From Lutibacter sp. (GTDB taxonomy: Bacteria; Bacteroidota; Bacteroidia; Flavobacteriales; Flavobacteriaceae), in the NCBI GenBank assembly GCA_002733665.1, contig NVWM01000012.1, positions 1 through 48,461 on the forward strand: 48,461 nt of DNA, written 5' to 3'. Within the stretch, counting starts at the first letter, position 1. Every line of letters starts with the position of its first letter. This document shows, one piece after another, positions 19,146 to 27,126 of this stretch. The notes beneath the pieces are model-generated. The model saw only the letters and a list, made by a program, of their open reading frames with translations. It was not told where the DNA came from and searched no databases. Both the position numbers and the translations under genes were made by a program.

Positions 19146-19325
19146 ATGAAATATAAAATAGTATTAAACTTTTTTTCAGTGATTGTTATCTTAATAGTTG
19201 GTTCAGCACTATATAAACAATTTGACTATGAACATTTGAAATTTGAAAAGCCTGCATTAGCAGTTGTTTATAGCATCACCTTAATTCTTTCAATTGCATT
19301 CATGATAAAGAAAACAAAAAAATAA
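19146..19325 (+). CDS. Small two-span membrane protein
   Basis: 59 residues with two predicted membrane helices (about 3-19, ILNFF-type hydrophobic, and 36-54, VVYSITLILSIAFMI) and a Lys-rich end. The ATG at 19146 is preferred to a TTG three codons upstream. Family unknown. It ends just before a terminator and is likely co-transcribed with DUF2200. Confidence 0.55.
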   Translation: MKYKIVLNFFSVIVILIVGSALYKQFDYEHLKFEKPALAVVYSITLILSIAFMIKKTKK

Positions 19326-19332
19326 AAACACT

Positions 19333-19357
19333 AATCCGATTTTTAAACGGATTTTTT
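19333..19357 (+). terminator. Terminator after the small membrane protein
   Basis: AATCCG (19333-19338) / CGGATT (19348-19353) with a 9-nt loop and six T at 19352-19357; it ends 15 bases before the next gene. Confidence 0.75.
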
Positions 19358-19371
19358 GTTACTTTCACTTC

Positions 19372-19953
19372 ATGAATTTCCTTGCACATATCTACTTATC
19401 AAAAGACAATACTGAACTAATGCTCGGTAATTTTTTGGGCGATTTTGTGAGGGGAAATAAATACAAAAATTACAACCCAACAATTCAAAAAGGAATACTC
19501 TTACATCGTCATATAGATACTTTTACTGATGCCAATGAAATCGTAAGAATAAGTAAAAGAAGGTTACACGAGCGTTATGGACACTATGACGGAATTATTA
19601 TCGACTTATTTTACGATCATTTTTTAGCAAAAAATTGGAGTGACTATTCTGCAATACCATTAGACATTTTTGCCAAGCGATTTTATCAATTATTACATGA
19701 TAATTATGAATTACTCCCAGAAAAAGCAAAACATTTGTTACCATATTTAGAAAAACATGATTGGCTTTATAATTACCAATTCATTGACGGAATGAAAGTA
19801 GTTTTAGAAGGCATGAACAGACGCACTAAAATGATTTCTAAAATGGATATTGCTATAGAAGATTTACAAGAACATTATTCAGATTTTGAAAATGATTTTA
19901 CAGAATTCTTTAAAGAATTAATTACTTTTACAGAAGAAAAATTAAAAGAATGA
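19372..19953 (+). CDS. acpH: Acyl carrier protein phosphodiesterase
   Basis: AcpH removes the 4'-phosphopantetheine arm from acyl carrier protein. The 193-residue length and the motifs MNFLAHIYLS, LGNFLGDFVRG, GILLHRHIDTFTD and IIIDLFYDHFLAKNW match the family (formerly DUF479). The His and Asp residues in these motifs form the HD-like metal site. Predicted cytosolic. It is a single gene, followed by a REP-like palindrome. Confidence 0.9.
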   Translation: MNFLAHIYLSKDNTELMLGNFLGDFVRGNKYKNYNPTIQKGILLHRHIDTFTDANEIVRISKRRLHERYGHYDGIIIDLFYDHFLAKNWSDYSAIPLDIFAKRFYQLLHDNYELLPEKAKHLLPYLEKHDWLYNYQFIDGMKVVLEGMNRRTKMISKMDIAIEDLQEHYSDFENDFTEFFKELITFTEEKLKE

Positions 19954-19961
19954 TTGTCCGT

Positions 19962-20020
19962 TCGAGCGCAGTCGAGAACTCTATTAATGAAACAAGGTCT
20001 CGTATCTCGAATTCGCTCGA
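19962..20020. repeat. REP-like palindromic element, copy 2
   Basis: The arm TCGAGCGCAGTCGAGA (19962-19977) is identical to copy 1 at 14981. The opposing arm TCTCGAATTCGCTCGA (20005-20020) differs from a perfect complement at two positions. The spacer is 27 bases, much as in copy 1. Confidence 0.8.
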
Positions 20021-20061
20021 TATGACAACTCGACCAAACAAAAAATATAAAACATCATCAA

Positions 20062-21757
20062 ATGAAGAAAATATTCACCTTTTTACTCATCAGTTTACTT
20101 TTTATTCAATGTAAAAGAACAGTACCTAAAACAGATAAAGAAGTTGGTTTAATTACCGATAAAGCCATGGTAGTTTCTGCTCGTGAAGAAGCCTCAAAAA
20201 TAGGTGTTGACATTTTAAAACAAGGCGGAACTGCATTTGATGCTATGATTGCGACAGATTTGGCATTGTGTAGTTGCGTATCCATATTCAGGAAATATTA
20301 CTGGAGGAGGATTTATGGTCTATAGAACTAAAGACGGAAAAACTGGTGCATTGGATTATAGAGAAAAAGCGCCGATTGCAGCAAGTAGAGATATGTATCT
20401 AGATGAAAATGGAGATGTAATCAAAGATTTGAGCACCAAAGGTGCACTTGCAGTTGGAGTTCCAGGAACTGTTGCAGGATTGTTTGCAGTTCACAAAAAA
20501 TTCGGAACACTTCCATTTAAAGACCTAATTCAACCTGCAATAGATTTGGCAAGAAAAGGTGTTATAGTTACTAAAAAACAAGAAGCAAGAATTGCAAAAT
20601 ATGAGCATTATTTTATTGAAGTAAATGGCAAAAAAACATTATTAAACAATGGTTGGAAGCAAAATGACACTATCAAATATCTTCAATTAGCGAATACTTT
20701 TGAACGCATTCGTGATAATGGTAAAGATGGATTTTATAAAGGTAAAACGGCTGAGACATTTGTAAATCACATACAAGAAAATGGCGGAATTATTTCTTTA
20801 GAAGATTTGGAAAAGTATGAAGCAAAGTGGCGTAAACCTATAACTTTTCAATACAAAGACTTAAAAATTATTTCCATGACACTTCCTTCTAGCGGAAGTA
20901 TTTGTTTAGCACAAATATTAAAATCTATTGAACCATTTGATTTAGTTGAAATGGGGCAAAATTCGGCAAAATATGTTCAATTATTGACAGAAGCAGAACG
21001 AAGAGCCTATGCAGATAGAGCACACTTTCTAGGAGATATTGACTTTATTGATGTACCAATCGATAGTTTAACTGATGATAACTACATCAAAAATAGAATG
21101 TCAAATTTTACTTGGGATAAAGCAGGGAATTCTGAAGACATCAAACATGGAAAAATTGTAGGTTATGAAAGTGATGAAACAACTCATTACTCAATCGTAG
21201 ATCAATTTGGAAATGCTGTTTCGGTTACTACAACATTAAATAGTGCTTATGGCTCAAAAGTATTTATTGAAGAATTAGGCATCTTTTTAAACAATCAAAT
21301 GGATGACTTTAGTGTAAAGCCTGGAGTGCCAAATGTTTATGGATTGGTAGGTAATGAAGCCAACTCAATAGCACCAGAAAAACGTATGCTAAGTTCAATG
21401 ACACCAACAATAGTTGAACAAAACGGGAAATTAAAAATGGTCCTTGGAACTCCTGGAGGTTCAACGATTATCACTTCAGTTTTGCAAAATATTTTGAATG
21501 TATTTGAATTTGATATGAGCATGCAGCAATCTGTTGATGCTCCAAGATTTCATCATCAATGGCTACCTGATAATATAAGATTAGAGCCAAATAGTTTTGA
21601 TGAAAAAACTAAAAAAACATTGCTAGAACTGGGTTATGAATTAAATGAAACTAATTCAAAAGTACTTGGAAAAGTAGATGCTATTTTAGTCTTACCAAAC
21701 GAAAAATTAGAAGGAGGTGCTGACTCAAGAGGTGATGATGCTGCGGTTGGTTATTAA
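20062..21757 (+). pseudogene. ggt: Gamma-glutamyltransferase, broken by a frameshift
   Basis: Gamma-glutamyltransferase cleaves glutathione and transfers the glutamyl group, usually in the periplasm. The product starts with a lipoprotein signal (LLFIQC) and reads GGTAFDAMIATDLAL before the frame shifts at about 20269-20272; in the new frame it continues VAYPYSGNITGGGFMVYR to the end. Removing one base (the A at 20272 is a candidate) restores a normal ~565-residue enzyme. The autoprocessing/catalytic Thr in ETTHYSIVD and the later LSSMTPTIV and GTPGGSTI motifs are intact, so the lesion is recent or a sequencing error. No other decay is seen. Confidence 0.88.
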
Positions 21758-21777
21758 TAAATTTTGCCTTTTAAATT

Positions 21778-22650
21778 ATGAATCATGAATTAACTCTTGG
21801 TGAAACTCACATTGTTCCTAAACAAGAAAAGCAAATTCGTATTCAAGAATATGCAGTTGGTATTTTTAACACTTGTTCCACAAGATCTGCCATAAAAAAA
21901 GCGATAAAGAAAGGTTTTATAAAAGTTGATGATGAAGTGGTTTCAACCGCGAAGTTCATTTCTGGAGGAGAAACAATTACATTATTCCAATCAGAAGAAA
22001 AGAAAGGTATAAAAGCGTTAAAACTATCATTAGAAGTTGTTTTTGAAGATGATTTTTTGGCGATTATCAACAAACCTGCAGGAATATTAGTAAGTGGAAA
22101 TGAATTCAAAACTATTACAAATGCTTTGGTTCAAAACCTACAAAAAAGCACGGAAACTGACGCTGTAAAACCGCAACCAACACATCGTTTAGATTATCCG
22201 ACTACAGGTCTTTTATTGATTGGGAAAACGAGTTCATCTATTATAGCATTGAACAGATTATTTGAAAACAAAGAAATTCAAAAAAAATACATTGCTATTA
22301 CTCTCGGAAAAATGAAATCATTTGGAACTATTGATTTTACTATTGATGAAAAGGAATCTTTGTCTCACTTTAAGGTTTTAAAAACGGTTACTTCAGAACG
22401 TTTTAAATTCCTAAACTTAGTACAACTTGTTCCAAAAACTGGGAGAAGACATCAATTGAGGAAGCATTTATCAGCAATAAACAATCCTATTTTAGGAGAT
22501 AAAGAGTATGGAATAGAAAGCTTAATCTTAAATGGAAAAGGTTTGTATTTACACGCCTCAAGTCTTGAATTTGTGCATCCTTTTACGAAAGAAAAAATCA
22601 ATCTAATTTCTGAATTACCTAAAAAATTTGGAAAAATATTTTCTGAGTAA
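21778..22650 (+). CDS. RluA-family RNA pseudouridine synthase
   Basis: 290 residues. An N-terminal S4-like RNA-binding region (about 17-75, RSAIKKAIKKGFIKVDDEVV) precedes the catalytic domain. The catalytic Asp lies in HRLDYPTTGLLL (Asp139), and later motifs KKYIAITLG, GRRHQLRKHL and GDKEYG are typical. It isomerises uridine in rRNA or tRNA; the target cannot be told from sequence. It follows the broken ggt by 20 bases. Confidence 0.9.
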   Translation: MNHELTLGETHIVPKQEKQIRIQEYAVGIFNTCSTRSAIKKAIKKGFIKVDDEVVSTAKFISGGETITLFQSEEKKGIKALKLSLEVVFEDDFLAIINKPAGILVSGNEFKTITNALVQNLQKSTETDAVKPQPTHRLDYPTTGLLLIGKTSSSIIALNRLFENKEIQKKYIAITLGKMKSFGTIDFTIDEKESLSHFKVLKTVTSERFKFLNLVQLVPKTGRRHQLRKHLSAINNPILGDKEYGIESLILNGKGLYLHASSLEFVHPFTKEKINLISELPKKFGKIFSE

Positions 22651-22683
22651 AGTATCCTCAAAGAAATATTTTATATTTACCCA

Positions 22684-23766
22684 ATGAACTCAAAAACTAT
22701 ATCAAACGGAATTTTACGATCAATTTCAATAATCATAAGCGTTGCATTACTCCTATTCTTTTTATGGAAAATTCAATCTGTTTTGGTATATATAATTATT
22801 GCTGGTGTTTTATCTTTAATCGCTAGACCAATAATTATATTTTTAAAACGACGATTAAAATTCCCAAACATACTCGCAGTAATAGTAACGATGCTATTAT
22901 TTCTCGGTTTTATCTTTGGATTAATCAGAATGTTTATTCCGCTCATATCTCAACAAGGGAAAAATCTTTCTTTACTAAATATCAATGAGTTAACTCACAA
23001 AACAGAAAGTATTATAAATCAAGTAAATGATTACTTTTTACAACAAAACATCAATGTGTTTGAGCAACTAAAAAGTTTAGATTTATTAGCAAATTTCAAA
23101 GAAATTCCAAACTTTCTAAATTCAATTATTGGTGCTGTTGGTTCTTTGAGTATTGGTTTGTTTTCTGTCTTATTTATTTCTTTTTTCTTGATGAAAGACA
23201 GTAAAATTCTTAACAAAGGATTAATGGTTTTAGTCCCAGATAATAGCGAAAGTCGTTTTAAAAAATCATTCAACACCATCAAAGATTTACTTTCAAGATA
23301 TTTTATTGGTCTGTTTTTCCAAATAACAATTCTATTTATTTTATACTCAATTACTTTAGCAATTTTTGGGGTTCAGAATGCGATTGTAATTGCATTTTTA
23401 TGCGCTTTGTTAAACTTAATTCCTTATGTTGGACCAATGATTGGAGCAGTTCTTATCATATTCTTAACGATGTCAAGCAATATTAGTCAAGATTTTCAAA
23501 CAGTCATTTTACCAACTACTATTTATGTTATGATTGGTTATTTCATTGCACAATTAATAGATAACTTTGTAAGTCAGCCGGTAATTTTTTCTAAGAGTGT
23601 GAAATCACATCCACTCGAAATATTTTTAATTATTATTATTGGTGGATTACTCTTCGGAATCATCGGAATGGTAGTAGCAGTTCCAACTTATACTGCTATA
23701 AAAGTGATTTTAAAAGAGTTTTTGGCAGACAATAAAATTGTAAAGTCATTGACCAAAGATTTATAA
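22684..23766 (+). CDS. AI-2E family transporter (PerM-like permease)
   Basis: 360 residues with about eight membrane helices: two near the N-terminus (residues 8-50), one at 60-85, a soluble loop (90-145), then hydrophobic blocks at 150-170, 205-245, 250-300 and 310-345. The stretch LLNLIPYVGPMIGAVLI and the late GGLLFGIIGMVVAVP are family hallmarks. The family was named after TqsA (autoinducer-2 export), but members include ion/proton antiporters, so the substrate is open. Confidence 0.88.
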   Translation: MNSKTISNGILRSISIIISVALLLFFLWKIQSVLVYIIIAGVLSLIARPIIIFLKRRLKFPNILAVIVTMLLFLGFIFGLIRMFIPLISQQGKNLSLLNINELTHKTESIINQVNDYFLQQNINVFEQLKSLDLLANFKEIPNFLNSIIGAVGSLSIGLFSVLFISFFLMKDSKILNKGLMVLVPDNSESRFKKSFNTIKDLLSRYFIGLFFQITILFILYSITLAIFGVQNAIVIAFLCALLNLIPYVGPMIGAVLIIFLTMSSNISQDFQTVILPTTIYVMIGYFIAQLIDNFVSQPVIFSKSVKSHPLEIFLIIIIGGLLFGIIGMVVAVPTYTAIKVILKEFLADNKIVKSLTKDL

Positions 23767-23776
23767 TTCTCGAAAA

Positions 23777-24952
23777 TTGAATAATCACCTTTTACATACT
23801 GAAGTTCAGAAATTTATCAACAATAATTTAAATTCTGATATTTCAAAAATTCTATTTAAAGGCACTAATTTTTCGAATGTTACAACTCAAGAAATTGTCG
23901 AGCAAATTGTTTCAAAAAAGAAATGTAAAAACAAACTTCCGACTTGGTTTGAAACTCAAAACATTTATTATCCAGACAAATTAAACATAGAGCAAACTTC
24001 ATCAGAAATTACTTCTCAGTATAAGGCTAATTTAGTTTCTGGCAGTAATTTAATTGATATAACTGGCGGTTTTGGTGTTGATACTTTTGCTTTTTCAAAA
24101 AAAGTAAAACAAGTATTTCATTGTGAAATAAACGAACAACTATCGAAAATTTCAAAACACAACTTTCAAATTTTTAATGCTACAAATATTAAAATTACTC
24201 AAGAAAATGGGCTTGATTATTTGAAGAATTATACTGAAAAATTTGATTGGATTTATATAGACCCTTCAAGGAGAAATGATATAAAAGGAAAAGTTTTTTT
24301 ATTGAAGGATTGTTTGCCAAATGTTCCAGAAAATATTGATTTCTTATTTGAAAATAGCGATAACATATTAATAAAAAACTCACCAATTTTAGACATTTCA
24401 AGCGCTATAAATGAATTGAAATTTGTCAAAGAAATTCATATTGTTGCTATACAGAATGAGGTCAAAGAATTGCTATTTATTTTAGAAAAAAATTACAAAA
24501 ACAGCATTCAAATAAAAACCATTAATATTCAAAAAAATAACAATCAATTATTTGATTTTGAATTAAATAAAGAATGCATTCCAACTTATAACCTAACAAA
24601 AAAGTATTTATACGAGCCAAATGTTTCGATTCTAAAATCTGGAGGTTTTAATGAAGTTTCTTCACAATTTAAAATCGATAAATTACATCCAAATTCACAT
24701 TTATATACTTCAGAAAAGTTAATAGAATTTCCAGGAAGAAAATTTGAAATAAAACATCTTATATCGTTCGATAAAAAACAACTAAAAAAATTGATTCCAT
24801 CTGGAAAAGCAAATATCACAACACGTAATTTTCCACAAACAGTTGCTCAAATTCGTAAAAAAACAAAACTAAAAGACGGTGGAAATCAATATTTATTTTT
24901 CACAACCGATATAAATGAGAAACATATTGTGTTAATTTGTGATAAAGTTTAA
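23777..24952 (+). CDS. THUMP-like class I SAM-dependent methyltransferase
   Basis: 391 residues. The SAM-binding motif I is LIDITGGFGVDTFAFS (about 92-107), the following acidic residue is in FHCEIN, and motif IV is DWIYIDPSRR. The C-terminal ~90 residues (ANITTRNFPQTVAQIRKK, GGNQYLFF) fit the THUMP-like/PG1098 ferredoxin-like domain described in Bacteroidota. It is probably an RNA methyltransferase, but the site is unknown. It starts with TTG at 23777, 10 bases after the permease; no ATG fits the conserved N-terminus. Confidence 0.82.
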   Translation: MNNHLLHTEVQKFINNNLNSDISKILFKGTNFSNVTTQEIVEQIVSKKKCKNKLPTWFETQNIYYPDKLNIEQTSSEITSQYKANLVSGSNLIDITGGFGVDTFAFSKKVKQVFHCEINEQLSKISKHNFQIFNATNIKITQENGLDYLKNYTEKFDWIYIDPSRRNDIKGKVFLLKDCLPNVPENIDFLFENSDNILIKNSPILDISSAINELKFVKEIHIVAIQNEVKELLFILEKNYKNSIQIKTINIQKNNNQLFDFELNKECIPTYNLTKKYLYEPNVSILKSGGFNEVSSQFKIDKLHPNSHLYTSEKLIEFPGRKFEIKHLISFDKKQLKKLIPSGKANITTRNFPQTVAQIRKKTKLKDGGNQYLFFTTDINEKHIVLICDKV

Positions 24953-25010
24953 TAATACCTCTCCTATTTCTTTTAATATTTCATAATTTAGTGCCATTAT
25001 AACTATAGCA

Positions 25011-26636
25011 ATGGCAAACAAAAATATTCGCACACTTTCATCTAGAAAAGAATTAAAAGATAATCTATTTGAAAATATAGCAAAAGCATCTCAAAAAGAG
25101 AATTCTAAAGAAGAGTTACAAGCAATTTCAAAGCGTTTTATGATAGACGATTCGGTAGTTGTAGGTACAAGTTCTTTTTATGACTTTACAAGAGAAGAAA
25201 ACAAGAACAAGAAGATTCACGTTTGCTCTGGAACGGCTTGTATGGTTGCAAATTCGCAATCAAGTTTGCATAAAAATCTTACAAAACACTTTTCTGAAGA
25301 TGAAATTGGTCATGCAGCATGTGTAGGGCACTGTCATAGCAATAACGCATTTATGCTTGACGATAAAACTTACACTGCACATTCTGAAGAAGATCTTGAA
25401 AATGTTTTATCGCAAAGAGAAAAGTCAAATTGCATTAATAATTACAACGTAGATTGTAATACTACTCCAATCTTAACATCTAAAATTGAAAATATTGAGC
25501 GTTTTTATGCTTTAGCAGAACGTTTTAAAGGCAAATCACAAGATGTTATTCAACAACTAAAAACTTCTAACCTTAGAGGTCGTGGAGGCGCAGGTTTTCC
25601 GTTTTGGTTTAAATTAGATGCGGTAATTAAAGAAGATAATCAACAGAAATATATTGTCTGTAATGCAGACGAAGGAGATCCTGGAGCCTATTCTGACATG
25701 TACTTGATGGAGCATCAACCACACAAAGTACTGTTTGGAATGTATCTTTCAGGTCTAATTGTTGGTGCAAATACTGGTGTTTTATACATCCGTGGAGAAT
25801 ATCCAGATTCAATTCGTATTATTGATAGTGCAATTAACGAATTGAAAGAAAAAAACTTAATTGGAGATTTTAAATTTAAGATAATTCGTGGTCAAGGAAG
25901 TTATGTGTGTGGAGAAGAAACAGCATTATTAAACTCTATTGAAGGTCTACGACCAGAAGTACGTGTACGTCCTCCTTATCCTGCACAATATGGATTATTT
26001 GGAAAGCCAACAGTTTTAAGTAATGTAGAAACATTTGCAAACATTCATTGGATTTTAGAAAATGGTGGAGAAAAATACGCTTCTCTTGGTACAAAGCAAT
26101 CTACAGGAACAAAATTAGTTTCTCTAGATAGTTTCTTCAATACTCCTGGAATGTATGAAATTGAAATGGGAACTACATTACAAACTGTTTTTGATGATTT
26201 TGGAGGCGGATTTAAATCTGAAGTAAAAGCAGTACAAATTGGTGGTCCTTTAGGAGGAATTGTACCAATGCACAAAATAAAAGATTTAACGTTGGATTTT
26301 GAATCGTTAAATGACAATGGTTTCTTATTAGGTCACGCAAGTTTTGTGTCTATACCTACTCATTTTCCAATGGTGAAATTTCTAGAACATTTATTAGAAT
26401 TTACTGCAGATGAATCTTGCGGAAAATGTTATCCATGCAGAATTGGTTCGCATAGAGGAATGGAAATGCTACAAAAAGCACAAAACTCTGATTACAAAAT
26501 TGATAGACAACTTTTTGATGATTTATTAGAAACCTTAGAAATAGGCTCGCTTTGCGCACTTGGAGGTGGAATTCCATTGCCAGTAAAAAACGCTTTGCAG
26601 TATTTTCAAGATGAATTAAACGAATATTTTGATTAA
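25011..26636 (+). CDS. fdhB: NAD-dependent formate dehydrogenase, NuoE/NuoF-like beta subunit
   Basis: 541 residues. An N-terminal thioredoxin-like [2Fe-2S] domain (Cys72, Cys77, Cys104, Cys108) is fused to a NuoF-type core: GRGGAGFPFWFKL (FMN/NADH), NADEGDPGAYSD, GQGSYVCGEETALLNS, and the [4Fe-4S] ligands ESCGKCYPCRIG with SLCALGGG. It would pass electrons from formate to NAD+ in the cytosol together with the alpha subunit at 27127. The predicted operon is interrupted by a GxxExxY gene between the two subunits. A respiratory complex I origin is unlikely because no other nuo genes are present. Confidence 0.87.
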   Translation: MANKNIRTLSSRKELKDNLFENIAKASQKENSKEELQAISKRFMIDDSVVVGTSSFYDFTREENKNKKIHVCSGTACMVANSQSSLHKNLTKHFSEDEIGHAACVGHCHSNNAFMLDDKTYTAHSEEDLENVLSQREKSNCINNYNVDCNTTPILTSKIENIERFYALAERFKGKSQDVIQQLKTSNLRGRGGAGFPFWFKLDAVIKEDNQQKYIVCNADEGDPGAYSDMYLMEHQPHKVLFGMYLSGLIVGANTGVLYIRGEYPDSIRIIDSAINELKEKNLIGDFKFKIIRGQGSYVCGEETALLNSIEGLRPEVRVRPPYPAQYGLFGKPTVLSNVETFANIHWILENGGEKYASLGTKQSTGTKLVSLDSFFNTPGMYEIEMGTTLQTVFDDFGGGFKSEVKAVQIGGPLGGIVPMHKIKDLTLDFESLNDNGFLLGHASFVSIPTHFPMVKFLEHLLEFTADESCGKCYPCRIGSHRGMEMLQKAQNSDYKIDRQLFDDLLETLEIGSLCALGGGIPLPVKNALQYFQDELNEYFD

Positions 26637-26637
26637 T

Positions 26638-26656
26638 TTAACCGCGAAGGTCGCAA
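26638..26656 (+). repeat. Left inverted repeat of the GxxExxY unit
   Basis: TTAACCGCGAAGGTCGCAA; the complement of 27099-27117 matches it at 18 of 19 positions. It begins 1 base after the fdhB stop codon. Confidence 0.85.
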
Positions 26657-26695
26657 AGATTTTCGCAAGGAACACTAAGAAAAAGTAAAGTATAT

Positions 26696-27073
26696 ATGAC
26701 TGAAAATGAAATTTCGAAAATAATTTTTGATTGCGCTTTAAAAGTGCATAAATCTTTAGGTCCTGGTTTATTAGAAAGTTCTTATGAAGAGTGTTTATTT
26801 TATGAGTTAAAAAAATCTAATGTACAAGTTGAAAAACAAAAATCATTACCTCTAATTTACGAAGATGTAAAACTAAATATTGGTTATAGAATTGATATTA
26901 TTGTAGAAAATAAAGTAATCATTGAATTAAAAGCTGTAGAAATGTTAAATGATGTTCATTTCGCACAACTACTAACCTACTTGAAGTTATCTAATTGCAA
27001 ACTAGGAATGCTAATAAATTTCAATGTTTCGCTAATTAAAAATGGAATAAAAAGAGTTGTAAACAATCTATAA
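26696..27073 (+). CDS. GxxExxY protein (PD-(D/E)XK nuclease-like)
   Basis: 125 residues. The namesake motif GPGLLESSYEECL and the nuclease-like core VEKQKSLPLIYEDVKL, GYRIDIIVENKVIIELKAVE (RID...ELK catalytic pattern) and HFAQLLTYL are clear. The family is linked to the PD-(D/E)XK fold, but its role is not known. It sits between two formate dehydrogenase genes with no functional link, flanked by 19-bp inverted repeats (26638 and 27099), so it looks like an inserted unit. The Asp and Glu-x-Lys residues are intact. Confidence 0.87.
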   Translation: MTENEISKIIFDCALKVHKSLGPGLLESSYEECLFYELKKSNVQVEKQKSLPLIYEDVKLNIGYRIDIIVENKVIIELKAVEMLNDVHFAQLLTYLKLSNCKLGMLINFNVSLIKNGIKRVVNNL

Positions 27074-27098
27074 AACTTTGCGAACATAGCGCAATTCG

Positions 27099-27117
27099 TT
27101 GCGAACTTCGCGGTTAA
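27099..27117 (-). repeat. Right inverted repeat of the GxxExxY unit
   Basis: Its complement reads TTAACCGCGAAGTTCGCAA, matching the left repeat at 18 of 19 bases. It ends 9 bases before the start of the formate dehydrogenase alpha gene. Confidence 0.85.
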
Positions 27118-27126
27118 GAAAAAATA

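Noticed and set aside
24195..24401. Minus-strand frame with start inside the methyltransferase gene
   Set aside because: Lies fully inside an intact gene with clear methylase motifs; AT-rich shadow.
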